This document shows, piece by piece, positions 1-9,513 of a stretch of 35,967 nucleotides of DNA. The notes below the pieces were generated by a model. It was not told the origin of the DNA, ran no database searches, and worked only from the letters and a program-made list of their open reading frames with translations. The stretch is from Chlorobiota bacterium (GTDB lineage: Bacteria; Bacteroidota; Bacteroidia; Bacteroidales; Marinilabiliaceae): positions 1 through 35,967 of the forward strand of contig JAADEM010000086.1 of the NCBI GenBank assembly GCA_013153405.1, read 5' to 3'. The position numbers were made by a program, and so were the translations under genes. Numbering within the stretch: position 1 is the first letter of the stretch; the number at the start of each line of letters is the position of its first letter.

Positions 1-975
1 TATCATATTCGAATTCAATAAAAGTTCCCATAAATAAATATTTCCTGACAAATCAATATTGAATTTTTCCAATCGGTTAAAAGCCAGATCTAAGGTTCTG
101 AGATAAGTACAACCAGTAAGATCAACATCGAAATGTTTAAGCCGGTTTGATGACAAATAAAGTCCGGTAAGATATTTAAATCCATCCAGTTTCAAATCAA
201 ATTTATCAAGCTCATTATGCATCAGTGCTATACGCTCGAGTTTCCTGCTGTTAGAGATATCAGGAGAGAAAACTTTAAGATTATTAAATGACAGATTTAT
301 TTCAACTAGTTCGGTTAATCCGGAAAAATCGACATCAATAGTATCAATATTGTTATGATCCAAAAATAAAGTGTGCAACATAGGAAATGCAGTTCCGTCA
401 ATATCAAAATCTTTAATATTGTTATATCCCAGCAATAAAACTTTCAATCCATTAAAACCTTCTTTCAAAAAGGAAACATCCTCAATACAGTTTTTCATCA
501 GGTTCAGTCTCTCAAGGTGGTTTCCATCGGGGAAGCCGAATGGAATATTAACAAGGGAATTTCCGGCTACTTCAAACTCCTTAATATGAGGCAGAGCCTT
601 TGCATTAAAATCCAGAAACTTCAGTTTATTTCCATTCAACACTAATTTTTCAATCTGGTTCCCGGTTTTAAAAACCAGCGTTAATGAGTCTATTTCATTA
701 TTGGATATTTCTAACTCTTTAAGATGTGGAAACGGGGACAAATCAAAATACAAACTTGATTTTCTCAAAATACCTGATAAACGTATACTCGTAATGTATC
801 CATTTCTGTCAGAAACATAAAAGTTTTTATCTGGGATACTGTCACCATTTATATCTGTTTCCGGAAATAGCTGATATAAAAATTTTAACTGGTTCCGTGA
901 TATAAAACTACCATATGAAGATACTGATGAAAAAGCTATTAATATCAATGAAATGTAAAAAGTCCTTTTCAACAT
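1..975 (-). CDS. Leucine-rich-repeat secreted protein, 3' end outside the window
   Basis: An ATG at 975 opens a frame that stays open for 325 codons to the window edge, so the C-terminus is missing. Residues 1-21 form a signal peptide (MLKRTFYISLILIAFSSVSS) with no lipobox. From about residue 65 on there are leucine-rich repeats of roughly 23 residues, with LxxLxLxxNxI-type cores such as LKELEISNNEI, LKVLLLGYNNI, LHTLFLDHNNI and LRTLDLAFNRL. The N-terminal part (DINGDSIPDKNFYVSD) looks like a short linker or cap. LRR proteins of this kind normally act as exported protein-binding scaffolds; no ligand can be inferred. The gene follows the glutaminyl cyclase gene by 65 bp on the same strand and may share its transcript. 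The LRR assignment is secure; the specific role is unknown. Confidence 0.8.
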   Translation of the reverse strand, partial: MLKRTFYISLILIAFSSVSSYGSFISRNQLKFLYQLFPETDINGDSIPDKNFYVSDRNGYITSIRLSGILRKSSLYFDLSPFPHLKELEISNNEIDSLTLVFKTGNQIEKLVLNGNKLKFLDFNAKALPHIKEFEVAGNSLVNIPFGFPDGNHLERLNLMKNCIEDVSFLKEGFNGLKVLLLGYNNIKDFDIDGTAFPMLHTLFLDHNNIDTIDVDFSGLTELVEINLSFNNLKVFSPDISNSRKLERIALMHNELDKFDLKLDGFKYLTGLYLSSNRLKHFDVDLTGCTYLRTLDLAFNRLEKFNIDLSGNIYLWELLLNSNMI

Positions 976-1040
976 AGAATTAGCAGCATCGGTTTGGCAT
1001 AGTGCAATTAACAATCCTTAACAAATCTAACTTTTTTAAT

Positions 1041-2081
1041 TCAATCCCCAAAATCTATAGTGCAAACTTTAATAAAAGGCCAGTTTTTTCCAGTTAAATA
1101 AACATTTTTTGTTTTCTTATCATATGCTATCCCATTCATAACGCCGGCAAACGGATATTTATTTCTATCGATTAATTCTTTTGCATTTACAACTGCTTCT
1201 ACTTTCCCGTTTACAGGATTAATCACATAAATTAAATCTTTATCATAAATATTTGCCCATATTGCATTCTCGATCCATTCAAGTTCATTAATATACATTA
1301 CAGGGCCATATTGGTCTGCAACCCGCAATGTATCGGTAAACGTTTTCATTAAGGGATTAAAACCCATGATAAAGTCAGTACCGTTTGAAACACAGAGAGA
1401 ATCACCAGCTGAACACATTCCCCACCCCTCAACAGGATTAAAAACCCTGTATTGTTCATTAAATAAAGTATCGTACACTATCAGTAAACTATCCTTCCAT
1501 GTCAATTGATATAATGTATCTTTAATAATTGATATCCCTTCGTTAAAAAGGTTTACATCTGTTTTCTTTCTTCTTAATACTTTCCCGTCCCAAGGGTCAA
1601 TTATTTTAAGCTCCGAATGTCCCTTAAGTCCTGTGGACTCATATAAAAGCCCGTTGTGCCATACCAATCCCTGAGTAAAAGAAGAAGTGTCATGAATAAT
1701 AATCCGTTTTTCTTTTAATATAATACTGTCGGGTACAACATCTGATACAATAAAAACATCGAAATCTTTTTTTATTACTCTGCCATTTTTCAAATATACA
1801 TCAACATATACCCTATTATACCCTGGATAAAATCCCGAACAGGCAATAAACAGGTTTTCGTTATCATACTCACCCGGAAAAAGTTTATAAGAGGTAAAAA
1901 CACCAACAGAGTCCATTCGCTCCTTCGAATCTTTAATCCTGATAACCAGAGTATCGGAATAGGAATATTTTTCATATCCCGGCAAACGTACATAAAAACC
2001 ACAAGACGAAAACAAAGAGATAATAACTGCAGAAACAATTATTGATTTTATATTATCATTTATAAAACCAGTTATTCGCAT
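1041..2081 (-). CDS. Glutaminyl-peptide cyclotransferase lipoprotein (plant/bacterial beta-propeller type)
   Basis: This family converts N-terminal glutamine of peptides to pyroglutamate with release of ammonia. The ATG at 2081 is chosen over a GTG one codon upstream. A hydrophobic stretch ends in LFSSC, with Cys27 as the likely lipidated residue, so the protein should sit in the periplasm or outer membrane. Family motifs visible in the second half are SSFTQGLVWHNGLLYESTG, NEGISI, EGWGMC, NELEWIENAIWANIY and a C-terminal VMNGIAYD...VYLTGKNWP. These match the glutamine cyclotransferase five-bladed propeller. The N-terminal ~120 residues are an extra Ig-like segment commonly seen in Bacteroidota members. 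The gene begins 34 bp after the MalY-type gene on the same strand, suggesting co-transcription. Confidence 0.85.
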   Translation of the reverse strand: MRITGFINDNIKSIIVSAVIISLFSSCGFYVRLPGYEKYSYSDTLVIRIKDSKERMDSVGVFTSYKLFPGEYDNENLFIACSGFYPGYNRVYVDVYLKNGRVIKKDFDVFIVSDVVPDSIILKEKRIIIHDTSSFTQGLVWHNGLLYESTGLKGHSELKIIDPWDGKVLRRKKTDVNLFNEGISIIKDTLYQLTWKDSLLIVYDTLFNEQYRVFNPVEGWGMCSAGDSLCVSNGTDFIMGFNPLMKTFTDTLRVADQYGPVMYINELEWIENAIWANIYDKDLIYVINPVNGKVEAVVNAKELIDRNKYPFAGVMNGIAYDKKTKNVYLTGKNWPFIKVCTIDFGD

Positions 2082-2115
2082 CACTTAAAATGTATTCAGA
2101 AAGATGGCAGATAAT

Positions 2116-3300
2116 TTAAACAATACCTTTCCGTTTTGCCGCATCTTCAATATTTTCAAGAGCATTCTGAATTATCTTTTTCGGGCTTCCAATGTTCATT
2201 CGCATATATCCTCTTCCTTCTTCCCCAAACATAAGCCCGTCATTCAACCCGACATTGGCATCATTTATAAGGAAAGATTTCAGCTCTTTTTGATTCATTC
2301 CCGAATTTCTGAAATCGAGCCATAAAAGATATGTGGCTTCAGGTTTGATAAGATTAATAAACGGCAGCCTGTTTTTCACAAAATCATATACAAGATCAAT
2401 ATTCTTTTCAAGATAAACTTTCATTTCATCAAGCCACTCTGCTCCACCTTCATATGCCGACTCAAGGATTACACCGCCAAACAAATTTCCGGAATAAAGA
2501 TGTAGCCTGTTTAATGCTCTTTTGTATTTAATCATAAGTTCACGATTACTGCAAACGGCATAAGAAGTACTAAAACCGGCTATATTAAATGTTTTGCTGG
2601 GAGCCATAAAGGTTACACACCGGCCTGCTATATCATCACTTAAAGAAGCAACAGGAATATGAACATTACCATATAAAGCCAAATCGGAATGTATCTCATC
2701 AGAAATAATAAGCAGGTCGTTGCGAAGACATATGTCTGCAATTTTAAGTAACTCCTCCTTTGTCCAGACTCTGCCAACCGGATTATGAGGACTGCTCAAT
2801 ATCAGCATTTTATTTTTAGGATTTGCGGCAAGCTCTTCTAACTCGTTAAAATTTATTTCATATTTCCCTCCTTTGTTCACAAGCGTATTATATGCCAATT
2901 GTCGCGAATTATCCTTTACAACAGAAAAGAATGGAGGATATACCGGAGGTTGAATTATCACACCATCGCCGGGTTCGGTATATGCAAGAACAGTTAATGC
3001 CAGACCCGTCACCACTCCAGGAGAAAACTCCAGCCAGGAGCTTTTAACCTCCCAGTTGTGACGGTTTTTAAGCCAGTTTATTATTGCATTATTAAACCTT
3101 TCTGTTCTTACTGTATACCCGAAAACGGGATGCGATGCTCTTTCCCTTATCGCATTGACCACAGATGGAGGAGCTGCAAAATCCATATCAGCAACCCATA
3201 GCGGAATTACATCCGGTTTGCCAAATGTTTTTTCTCTTAGTTCAAGTTTATACGCATCAGTTCCGCTGCGATCAATTATCCGGTCGAAATCATATTTCAT
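2116..3300 (-). CDS. MalY/PatB family PLP-dependent C-S lyase or aminotransferase
   Basis: This is a fold-type I PLP enzyme of the MalY/PatB group, usually a cystathionine beta-lyase acting on cystathionine or cysteine conjugates. The start at 3300 gives the characteristic MKYDFDRIIDRSGTDAYKLE opening; in-frame GTG (3318) and ATG (3309) codons lie just upstream but add atypical residues. In 394 residues, visible elements are PLWVADMDF (35-43), the substrate-side SSPHNPVGRVWT (Asn173), SDEIHSD (Asp201, which pairs with the PLP pyridine nitrogen) and APSKTFNIAG with the Schiff-base Lys236. A strong palindromic terminator lies only about 20 bp upstream, so the gene may depend on read-through or on a promoter not recognisable here. 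MalY in enterobacteria also represses maltose genes; nothing here suggests that second role. Confidence 0.88.
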   Translation of the reverse strand: MKYDFDRIIDRSGTDAYKLELREKTFGKPDVIPLWVADMDFAAPPSVVNAIRERASHPVFGYTVRTERFNNAIINWLKNRHNWEVKSSWLEFSPGVVTGLALTVLAYTEPGDGVIIQPPVYPPFFSVVKDNSRQLAYNTLVNKGGKYEINFNELEELAANPKNKMLILSSPHNPVGRVWTKEELLKIADICLRNDLLIISDEIHSDLALYGNVHIPVASLSDDIAGRCVTFMAPSKTFNIAGFSTSYAVCSNRELMIKYKRALNRLHLYSGNLFGGVILESAYEGGAEWLDEMKVYLEKNIDLVYDFVKNRLPFINLIKPEATYLLWLDFRNSGMNQKELKSFLINDANVGLNDGLMFGEEGRGYMRMNIGSPKKIIQNALENIEDAAKRKGIV

Positions 3301-3318
3301 AATAATCATTTTATACAC

Positions 3319-3346
3319 AAAAAAAGGGCTTTAAAGCCCTTTTTTA
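3319..3346 (-). terminator. Palindromic intrinsic terminator after the DUF4625-like lipoprotein gene
   Basis: GGGCTTTAAAGCCC is a perfect palindrome flanked by A-run and T-run, so it can terminate in both directions. It lies 18 bp past the stop codon at 3364 and about 20 bp before the MalY-type start codon. Confidence 0.75.
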
Positions 3347-3363
3347 TATACTGTTATTTACAA

Positions 3364-4158
3364 TCAAGATGCATCAACAAGCTGGAAATTAATCTCTTTC
3401 ACAACAGAGTTACCATCGGTGTCGAATAGTTCTAAAGTGAGTTTATAGTTTCCTGCTTTCGATACAGGAATCTGGCCGCCATAAAGAACTTCATCATTAA
3501 ATTCTTCTGAAGATCCGGACAAACTAATTGTTGCCCGTCCCGGATCCCATGGATCGTTTACTCCTGTAGTACCCTTTAATGATGCCGAACCTGCATCAAG
3601 ATATGTTACATAATAAACCAGTTCTTTAAGTTCATTATTGTCGGAACAGGTAGCAGTAAGCAACAAATAGTCCTCACCAGACACATAGGTTGAGCCTTCT
3701 GCCGGTTTCTCAACATTCAGAACCGGAGTATTTGATATTATGTCGATATTTAAAGAATGGATATTAATATTCGGAACTTCAGCTGCATCACTTACCTCAA
3801 CTGTAAGCTTATATGTACCGGTTTCACAATCTGGAATTACACCAAATAAATCTCTGTCGGTAACAGCCATAGTTGTTCCTGATAATGCAATATTGGTTTC
3901 TCCGGGAGTCCAGGCAGTACCGTCTCCGTTTCCGGAAACAATACCCAAAGTAACTTTACAGTTCTTTAATTCTTTATTATCAATAAAATTAGCAGAAAAT
4001 GTTATCAATTCTCCTGTTGCATAAACATCACCATCGACCGGTTTCAGAATAGTTATCACAGGTTTTTCTGTATCCACACTGTCATCATCATCATCTTTAC
4101 ATCCGGTAAAAAACAAAGCTGCAAAAAGAACGGTAATAAAAAATAATTTTTCTTTCAT
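3364..4158 (-). CDS. Surface lipoprotein with two tandem Ig-like (DUF4625-like) domains
   Basis: The 264-residue protein starts MKEKLFFITVLFAALFFTGC, so Cys20 is the lipidation site. The Cys is followed directly by KDDDDDS, which matches the Lys/acid lipoprotein export signal described in Bacteroidota and points to the outer face of the outer membrane. The rest is two copies of one domain, about residues 32-140 and 145-262. Each opens with a strand pair (TILKPVDGDVYATGE against NVEKPAEGSTYVSGE), then SANFIDNKELKNCKV against TATCSDNNELKELVY, and ends with a TYKLTVEVSD/NYKLTLELFD strand. The arrangement resembles DUF4625 lipoproteins, which have no established function. It has its own promoter and terminator and is probably monocistronic. 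Confidence 0.7.
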   Translation of the reverse strand: MKEKLFFITVLFAALFFTGCKDDDDDSVDTEKPVITILKPVDGDVYATGELITFSANFIDNKELKNCKVTLGIVSGNGDGTAWTPGETNIALSGTTMAVTDRDLFGVIPDCETGTYKLTVEVSDAAEVPNINIHSLNIDIISNTPVLNVEKPAEGSTYVSGEDYLLLTATCSDNNELKELVYYVTYLDAGSASLKGTTGVNDPWDPGRATISLSGSSEEFNDEVLYGGQIPVSKAGNYKLTLELFDTDGNSVVKEINFQLVDAS

Positions 4159-4196
4159 AATCAGTAATATTGAGTTTCTATTTTTTTTAATTCATT

Positions 4197-4226
4197 CAAA
4201 ATTATCAATAATCATAAAAATAACAA
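4197..4226 (-). promoter_or_regulatory. Bacteroidota-type promoter for the two-domain lipoprotein gene
   Basis: On the minus strand a TTG (-33) lies 19 bp upstream of TAATTTTG, a full match to the -7 consensus TAnnTTTG. The -7 box is about 39 bp upstream of the ATG at 4158, implying a leader of about 30 nt. Confidence 0.6.
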
Positions 4227-4227
4227 G

Positions 4228-4252
4228 AAAATAGAACTAATTTACAGTTCTA
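4228..4252 (-). terminator. Weak hairpin downstream of the epimerase gene
   Basis: TAGAAC and GTTCTA form a 6-bp stem with a 9-nt loop, followed on the minus strand by TTTTC. It sits just past the epimerase stop and next to the -33 box of the downstream promoter. The stem is short, so this is tentative. Confidence 0.3.
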
Positions 4253-4257
4253 ATTTG

Positions 4258-5235
4258 TTATTTAAGGTTGTTCCAGTACCACTCAATTGCCTTTTCCAAC
4301 CCTGTTTTTACGTCATATTGCGGATTATAATTAAGTAATTTACGTGCTTTTTCAATTGAAGCCAGAGAGTGAGGTATATCACCATCTCTGGCAGGTCCGT
4401 ACTCTACCTTCACATTTGCAATACCGGGATCGAACCGCGATAAAAATGTTTTCAGGTAACTAACAAGCTGATTCAGTGTCGTCCTCTCCCCGAATGCCAC
4501 ATTATAAACCGTATTAACTGCATCGGGGTTACTTACCGTTGCCGCAAGCTGATTAGCCTGAATCACATTCTCGACATATGTAAAATCTCTTGAAAAAGTA
4601 CCATCTCCGTTTATTACAGGAGATTCTTTGTTTATCAACGATTTCACAAATTTTGGTATAACTGCCGCATATGCCCCATCCGGGTCTTGCCTCCGGCCAA
4701 AAACATTAAAATATCTTAATCCTATTAATTGCATTCCATACTGTCTACCAAAAACATCGGCATACAATTCGTTTACATATTTTGTTATTGCATATGGCGA
4801 CAGAGGTTTACCTATTCTTTCTTCCACTTTAGGCAATTCTTTACTGTCGCCGTATGTTGAAGAACTGGCTGCGTAAACAAATCGGTCTACACCCTCGTCT
4901 CTTGCCGCAACCAGCATATTCAGAAATCCCGATACATTAACGTCATTTGATGTTATCGGATCTTTAATAGAGCGCGGCACCGAACCAAGTGCAGCCTGAT
5001 GCAAAACTATTGAATTTCCCTCAACAGCTTTTTTGCAGGTATCAATTTCTCTTATATCTCCTTCAAAAAGAGTAAAGTTTTCATCACCCAGAAAGGGCGC
5101 TATATTTTCTCTTTTTCCTGTCGAAAAATTATCAAGACAAACAACTCTATTGTTTTGTTTAAGTAATTGCTCAATAATATTTGAACCAATAAAACCGGCA
5201 CCTCCGGTAACAAGAACATTTTTATTTTCAATCAT
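4258..5235 (-). CDS. wbpP: UDP-N-acetylhexosamine 4-epimerase, WbpP/TviC type (extended SDR)
   Basis: This enzyme type interconverts UDP-GlcNAc and UDP-GalNAc (or their uronic acids) for surface polysaccharide. It has 325 residues, an NAD-binding [12 protein letters not shown] (Gly11, Gly14, Gly17), the active-site stretch AASSSTYGD (125-130) and a catalytic SPYAITK with Tyr148 and Lys152. The block [20 protein letters not shown] and the downstream [20 protein letters not shown] are characteristic of WbpP-like epimerases and differ from GalE. The gene stands alone here: no glycosyltransferase or flippase is nearby, and neighbours are sucB and a lipoprotein. Exact substrate (UDP-GlcNAc or UDP-GlcNAcA) cannot be read from the sequence. 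Confidence 0.85.
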   Translation of the reverse strand: MIENKNVLVTGGAGFIGSNIIEQLLKQNNRVVCLDNFSTGKRENIAPFLGDENFTLFEGDIREIDTCKKAVEGNSIVLHQAALGSVPRSIKDPITSNDVNVSGFLNMLVAARDEGVDRFVYAASSSTYGDSKELPKVEERIGKPLSPYAITKYVNELYADVFGRQYGMQLIGLRYFNVFGRRQDPDGAYAAVIPKFVKSLINKESPVINGDGTFSRDFTYVENVIQANQLAATVSNPDAVNTVYNVAFGERTTLNQLVSYLKTFLSRFDPGIANVKVEYGPARDGDIPHSLASIEKARKLLNYNPQYDVKTGLEKAIEWYWNNLK

Positions 5236-5352
5236 AATTCAGGATAAAGCAATGAACTTTAAAGTAACAATCAATGTACGACATACACAAAAATTGTCTT
5301 ATCCAATTTATCAACAGTTCAAACCAATATGTTTTTATACGAATAATTTACA

Positions 5353-6618
5353 TTAAAGTTCCAAAACTGCTTTTTCGGGCTCATCTCCATTAAATAAAAG
5401 TCTAACCGGATTTTCCAGCATCTCCTTCAGATTAACCAGAAAACCAACAGAGTCCTTGCCGTCTATCAATCTGTGATCGTATGATAAAGCCAGATACATA
5501 ACTGGCCTTATTTCAACCTTACCATTTACAGCCACAGGTCTTTCAACAATATTATGCATCCCCAGTATTGCTGATTGGGGAGGATTAATCAGCGGAGTTG
5601 ATAACATTGAACCAAATACTCCTCCGTTAGTTACAGTAAAAGTTCCCCCCTTCATCTCGTCTAATGAAAGTTTTCCACTACGGGCTTTCTCTGCCAGCAC
5701 TTTAAGTTCTCTTTCGATGTCAGCCAAAGAAAGTTCTTCAACATTTCGGATTACCGGAACCATTAACCCTTTGGGAGCCTGCACAGCAACCGATACATCA
5801 ACAAATTCCGGGGTAAGTATTTCATCTCCGTCTATCATCGAATTTACCATTGGAAACCTCATTAAAGCTATGGATGCAGCCTTTATAAAAAATGACATAA
5901 ACCCTAATTTTATTCCATACTTATCGATAAAATCGTTCTGGTATTTCTTTCTTAATCCTATAATTGCCGACATATCAACCTCATTAAAGGTTGTGAGCAT
6001 TGCTGTTTCATTTTTCACACTGACCAGCCGCTGAGAAAGTTTCTTCCTCAACTGTGTCATTTTTTTTCGGTTTACAACACGCGATTTGATTTTCCCAATA
6101 CTACTTTCATGATCATTATTACCAGCAGCTATAACTTCCCCGGCTTTTTTCACATCCGAAGCCGAAAGTTTTTTCAGGCCATTTAACACATCGTCTATTG
6201 ATAAGCCCTCTTCTTCCATTATTTTTTTTGCTAAAGGTGTTGCTTTCACTCTTTCCGACTCTACCTGCAACACATTTTCCACACTACTCACTTTCTCTTC
6301 TGATTCAACCTCTTCCCGGGTTTCATTCGGTATTTTCTTTTCCGAATCTTCATCCTTTATAGGGGCTGGCTCTGTAGCAGCAAATGATGTATCAATGGTA
6401 CATGCAATACTTCCAACCTTAACAGTTTCCCCTTCGGGTATTTTAATGTTTATTTTACCTGCCTCCACGGCATTAAGAGAAAGGGTTGCCTTGTCCGACT
6501 CTATTTCTGCCAGTTCCTGATCCAACCCGACAATATCTCCGTCTTTTACCAGCCATGTCGTAAGTTCAACCTCTGTTATCGATTCTCCGGGTGATGGTAC
6601 TTTAACCTCTACTATCAT
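5353..6618 (-). CDS. sucB: 2-oxoglutarate dehydrogenase E2, dihydrolipoyllysine succinyltransferase
   Basis: E2 core of the 2-oxoglutarate dehydrogenase complex, which transfers succinyl from the lipoyl arm to CoA in the TCA cycle. Three modules are visible in 421 residues. The lipoyl domain (1-78) has Lys43 in EIESDKATL. An acidic linker is followed by an E3-binding domain (about 124-162; [20 protein letters not shown]). The catalytic domain (about 190-421) has [16 protein letters not shown] with His382 and Asp386. Only one lipoyl domain is present, as usual for SucB. It follows sucA by 30 bp on the same strand, so the two form an operon; the E3 gene (lpd) is not in the window. Confidence 0.95.
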   Translation of the reverse strand: MIVEVKVPSPGESITEVELTTWLVKDGDIVGLDQELAEIESDKATLSLNAVEAGKINIKIPEGETVKVGSIACTIDTSFAATEPAPIKDEDSEKKIPNETREEVESEEKVSSVENVLQVESERVKATPLAKKIMEEEGLSIDDVLNGLKKLSASDVKKAGEVIAAGNNDHESSIGKIKSRVVNRKKMTQLRKKLSQRLVSVKNETAMLTTFNEVDMSAIIGLRKKYQNDFIDKYGIKLGFMSFFIKAASIALMRFPMVNSMIDGDEILTPEFVDVSVAVQAPKGLMVPVIRNVEELSLADIERELKVLAEKARSGKLSLDEMKGGTFTVTNGGVFGSMLSTPLINPPQSAILGMHNIVERPVAVNGKVEIRPVMYLALSYDHRLIDGKDSVGFLVNLKEMLENPVRLLFNGDEPEKAVLEL

Positions 6619-6648
6619 TTTTACTTATTTCAATTTATTTAAACTTGC

Positions 6649-9471
6649 TTAAATACTAAAACGTTGCGGCTCTTCAAAGTACATATGTTGTTTTAGTATC
6701 TCTTCTCTTGTTTTTCCTTCAACACACTGTAATCCACAGTACTTGTTTTTCAGTTCACAATGGCACGGTTTAAAAACCTTGTTTATAATTTCATTTTGTC
6801 CTATCTGATGCAACCTGGTAAGGCCTGTAGCCGGGCTTCCACTGGCAAGACGGGCAACAGGAATAATTTTCAGATTATGTAACTGATTTTGTATATAATA
6901 CCAGGCACCCATATTTTCGGGTTCTTCCTGCACCCACAGATGTAACAATGTATTTTTATATTTCCCTAATATTTGTCCAACCTGCTTGCCTGGAAACGGA
7001 TGTAGTTGTTCTATTCGTATCAATGCAACATCTCTGGCGTTCAGCTCCTTTTTACGTGCAAGTAAATCGTAATATATTTTACCCGAACAAAAAACCACCC
7101 TTTTTACTTCTTCCACATCCACATCATTGTCATCAATTACTTCTTTGAATCTTGTATTTCCAGTCAAATCTTCAAGTTCCGAAACACATTCCGGATGTCT
7201 TAACAAGCTTTTCGGAGTAAAAATTACTAAAGGCACTCTGTAGCCAACAGTTACCTGCCGGCGTAAAACATGAAAAAAGTTAGCTGGTGTAGTACAGTTC
7301 ACAATCTGCATATTATTTCGGGCAGCCAATTGAAGAAAACGTTCTATTCTGGCACTGGAATGTTCAGGTCCCTGACCTTCATAACCATGAGGAAGATATA
7401 AAACCAAACCATTTTGCAATCCCCATTTTTCCTCCGCCGAACTTATATATTGGTCAATAATTACCTGTGCCGTATTTGCAAAATCACCAAACTGAGCTTC
7501 CCACACGGTTAATCCTGCAGGTGCGGCAAGAGAATATCCATACTCAAATCCCATTACACCATATTCAGACAATAGAGAATTATAAATTTCGAACATTCCC
7601 TGTTGTTTCGAAATATTTTTCAAAGGATAATATTTTTCTCCGGTGTCCTCCTGAACAAACACAGCATGACGATGTGCAAAAGTACCTCTCTCCGAGTCCT
7701 GTCCACTTATCCTTACGGGTCTGTTTTCATTCAATATAGAAGCGTAGGCTGAAAGTTCGGCTAGAGCCCAGTCTATGGCATTATTTTTAACCATACGCCT
7801 TCTGTCATCTATTATTTTATGTACTTTTTTAAAAAACTTAAGACCTTCAGGGAGAAAATTTATTTTTTCAAAAAGAGATATTAATTCTTTTTTATCTATT
7901 CCGGTTTCCGGAGATTGTTCAAAATCCTTATCTGTTGCATATCTGTATTCCGACCACTCCTCTTCAAGAAACTGTTTTATAACTATTTTCTCTATTTTTT
8001 TCGATTCCTTTAATTTTCCTTCAAGGTTATCATTGAATATTTTAATTCTATCAGCCAGTTCTCTATCACTAAAAATCCCCTCTTCAACAAGTTGTTTTCT
8101 GTAAATATCTCTTACGTTAGGATGCCTGTTTATGACTTTATAAAGCAAAGGTTGTGTAAATCTTGGCTCATCGCCTTCATTGTGCCCGTATTTCCTGTAC
8201 GACAGCAGATCAATAAACACATCTGTATTAAATCGCTGCCTGAACTCAATTGCCAGCTCCAACGCATAAACAACCGCTTCCGGATCATCTCCGTTAATAT
8301 GAAATACCGGAGAACGGGTAACCTTTGCGACATCGGTGCTGTAGGTTGATGACCTTCCATCAAGGTAATTTGTAGTAAATCCAACCTGATTATTGACCAC
8401 TATATGTATTGTTCCTCCTGTTTTATATCCGGGCAACTGACTCATTTGAACGACTTCATAAACAACCCCCTGAGCTGAAACGGCTGCATCGCCATGAATT
8501 ATTACAGGAATAAGTTTATTAAAATCCTTTTCGTATCTGTGATCTGTTTTTGCCCTGGAAATACCTTCAGCAACAGGGCCGACAGCCTCCAGATGTGAAG
8601 GATTTGGAACAAGATTTACTTTTATTTTTTTTCCTGATACGGTTTCTGTTATATTTCCGTAACCAAGGTGATATTTTACATCCCCCAGCGAAATATTATC
8701 CTCATACTCGTCTCCAATAAATTCATTAAATATTCTCTCATAAGGCTTATTCAAAATATTGCTAAGTACATTCAGCCTTCCCCGGTGCGACATCCCGATT
8801 ATGACTTCCTCAACACCTTCTCCAGCCCCTTTATTCAGCACAGCCTTAAGTCCGGGAATGAGAGATTCTGCCCCTTCGAGAGAAAATCTTTTCTGTCCCG
8901 GAAATTTTTTATGAATAAACGACTCAAAACCTACTGCCTTTATCAAGTCCTCATATATTTCAGACTTTTTCTCTTTATCGAAATCAGGAGTATTCTGCTC
9001 TTTCTCCATTTTGTTTTTTAACCATGACACAACCTCCGGATGACGAATATAAAGATATTCCACACCGACATTTCCACAATAAGTACGGTTTAAGTGCTTT
9101 AGTATATCCTTCAACGGTGCAGGACCGATACCTATTTCTTTACCAGCCTGAAATACTGTGTCAAGATCATCGTCTGTTAATCCGAAATTTATTATATCAA
9201 GCGTCGGATAATATTTCCTACGGGTACGAACCGGATTGGTGTGGGTAAAAAGATGACCTCTCTGACGATAACCGTGTATAAGATTAAGGACTTTAAATTC
9301 TTTAGATATATGCCCGCTGTCAGATGTATCGTAATTGGACAATGCAAAATCAAAACCGTTAAAAAACTCTCTAAAAGACTCATCTACACTGGCAGGATCT
9401 TTCTTATACTTCCGGTACAACTCTTCTATTGCTTCCGGACTAGCATTTCCTATAAAAGAGAAATTGTCCAT
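6649..9471 (-). CDS. sucA: 2-oxoglutarate dehydrogenase E1 component
   Basis: Thiamine-diphosphate-dependent decarboxylase that starts the 2-oxoglutarate dehydrogenase reaction. The 940 residues are close to the E. coli length. The N-terminus (NFSFIGNASPEAIEELYRKY) matches the usual E1o start. MSHRGRLNVLSNIL, IIHGDAAVSAQGVVYE and VVNNQVGFTT form the TPP/Mg site, and YLPHGYEGQGPEHSSARIE lies in the transketolase-like pyrimidine domain. The last ~40 residues carry an extra cysteine cluster, Cys903, Cys905, Cys912 and Cys916 (CHCELKNKYCGLQC), followed by a charged tail; I do not know this from E. coli SucA. It starts a sucAB operon and is divergent from the AddB-like gene with only 42 bp between the start codons. 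Confidence 0.95.
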   Translation of the reverse strand: MDNFSFIGNASPEAIEELYRKYKKDPASVDESFREFFNGFDFALSNYDTSDSGHISKEFKVLNLIHGYRQRGHLFTHTNPVRTRRKYYPTLDIINFGLTDDDLDTVFQAGKEIGIGPAPLKDILKHLNRTYCGNVGVEYLYIRHPEVVSWLKNKMEKEQNTPDFDKEKKSEIYEDLIKAVGFESFIHKKFPGQKRFSLEGAESLIPGLKAVLNKGAGEGVEEVIIGMSHRGRLNVLSNILNKPYERIFNEFIGDEYEDNISLGDVKYHLGYGNITETVSGKKIKVNLVPNPSHLEAVGPVAEGISRAKTDHRYEKDFNKLIPVIIHGDAAVSAQGVVYEVVQMSQLPGYKTGGTIHIVVNNQVGFTTNYLDGRSSTYSTDVAKVTRSPVFHINGDDPEAVVYALELAIEFRQRFNTDVFIDLLSYRKYGHNEGDEPRFTQPLLYKVINRHPNVRDIYRKQLVEEGIFSDRELADRIKIFNDNLEGKLKESKKIEKIVIKQFLEEEWSEYRYATDKDFEQSPETGIDKKELISLFEKINFLPEGLKFFKKVHKIIDDRRRMVKNNAIDWALAELSAYASILNENRPVRISGQDSERGTFAHRHAVFVQEDTGEKYYPLKNISKQQGMFEIYNSLLSEYGVMGFEYGYSLAAPAGLTVWEAQFGDFANTAQVIIDQYISSAEEKWGLQNGLVLYLPHGYEGQGPEHSSARIERFLQLAARNNMQIVNCTTPANFFHVLRRQVTVGYRVPLVIFTPKSLLRHPECVSELEDLTGNTRFKEVIDDNDVDVEEVKRVVFCSGKIYYDLLARKKELNARDVALIRIEQLHPFPGKQVGQILGKYKNTLLHLWVQEEPENMGAWYYIQNQLHNLKIIPVARLASGSPATGLTRLHQIGQNEIINKVFKPCHCELKNKYCGLQCVEGKTREEILKQHMYFEEPQRFSI

Positions 9472-9513
9472 ATAATATATATTCTATATTTTTATTCCTT
9501 ATAATTTCAATAT

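Noticed and set aside
5308-5316. TTATCAACA as DnaA box (also at 31198-31206)
   Set aside because: Two isolated non-consensus matches 26 kb apart, neither near dnaA and no cluster, so not evidence for oriC.
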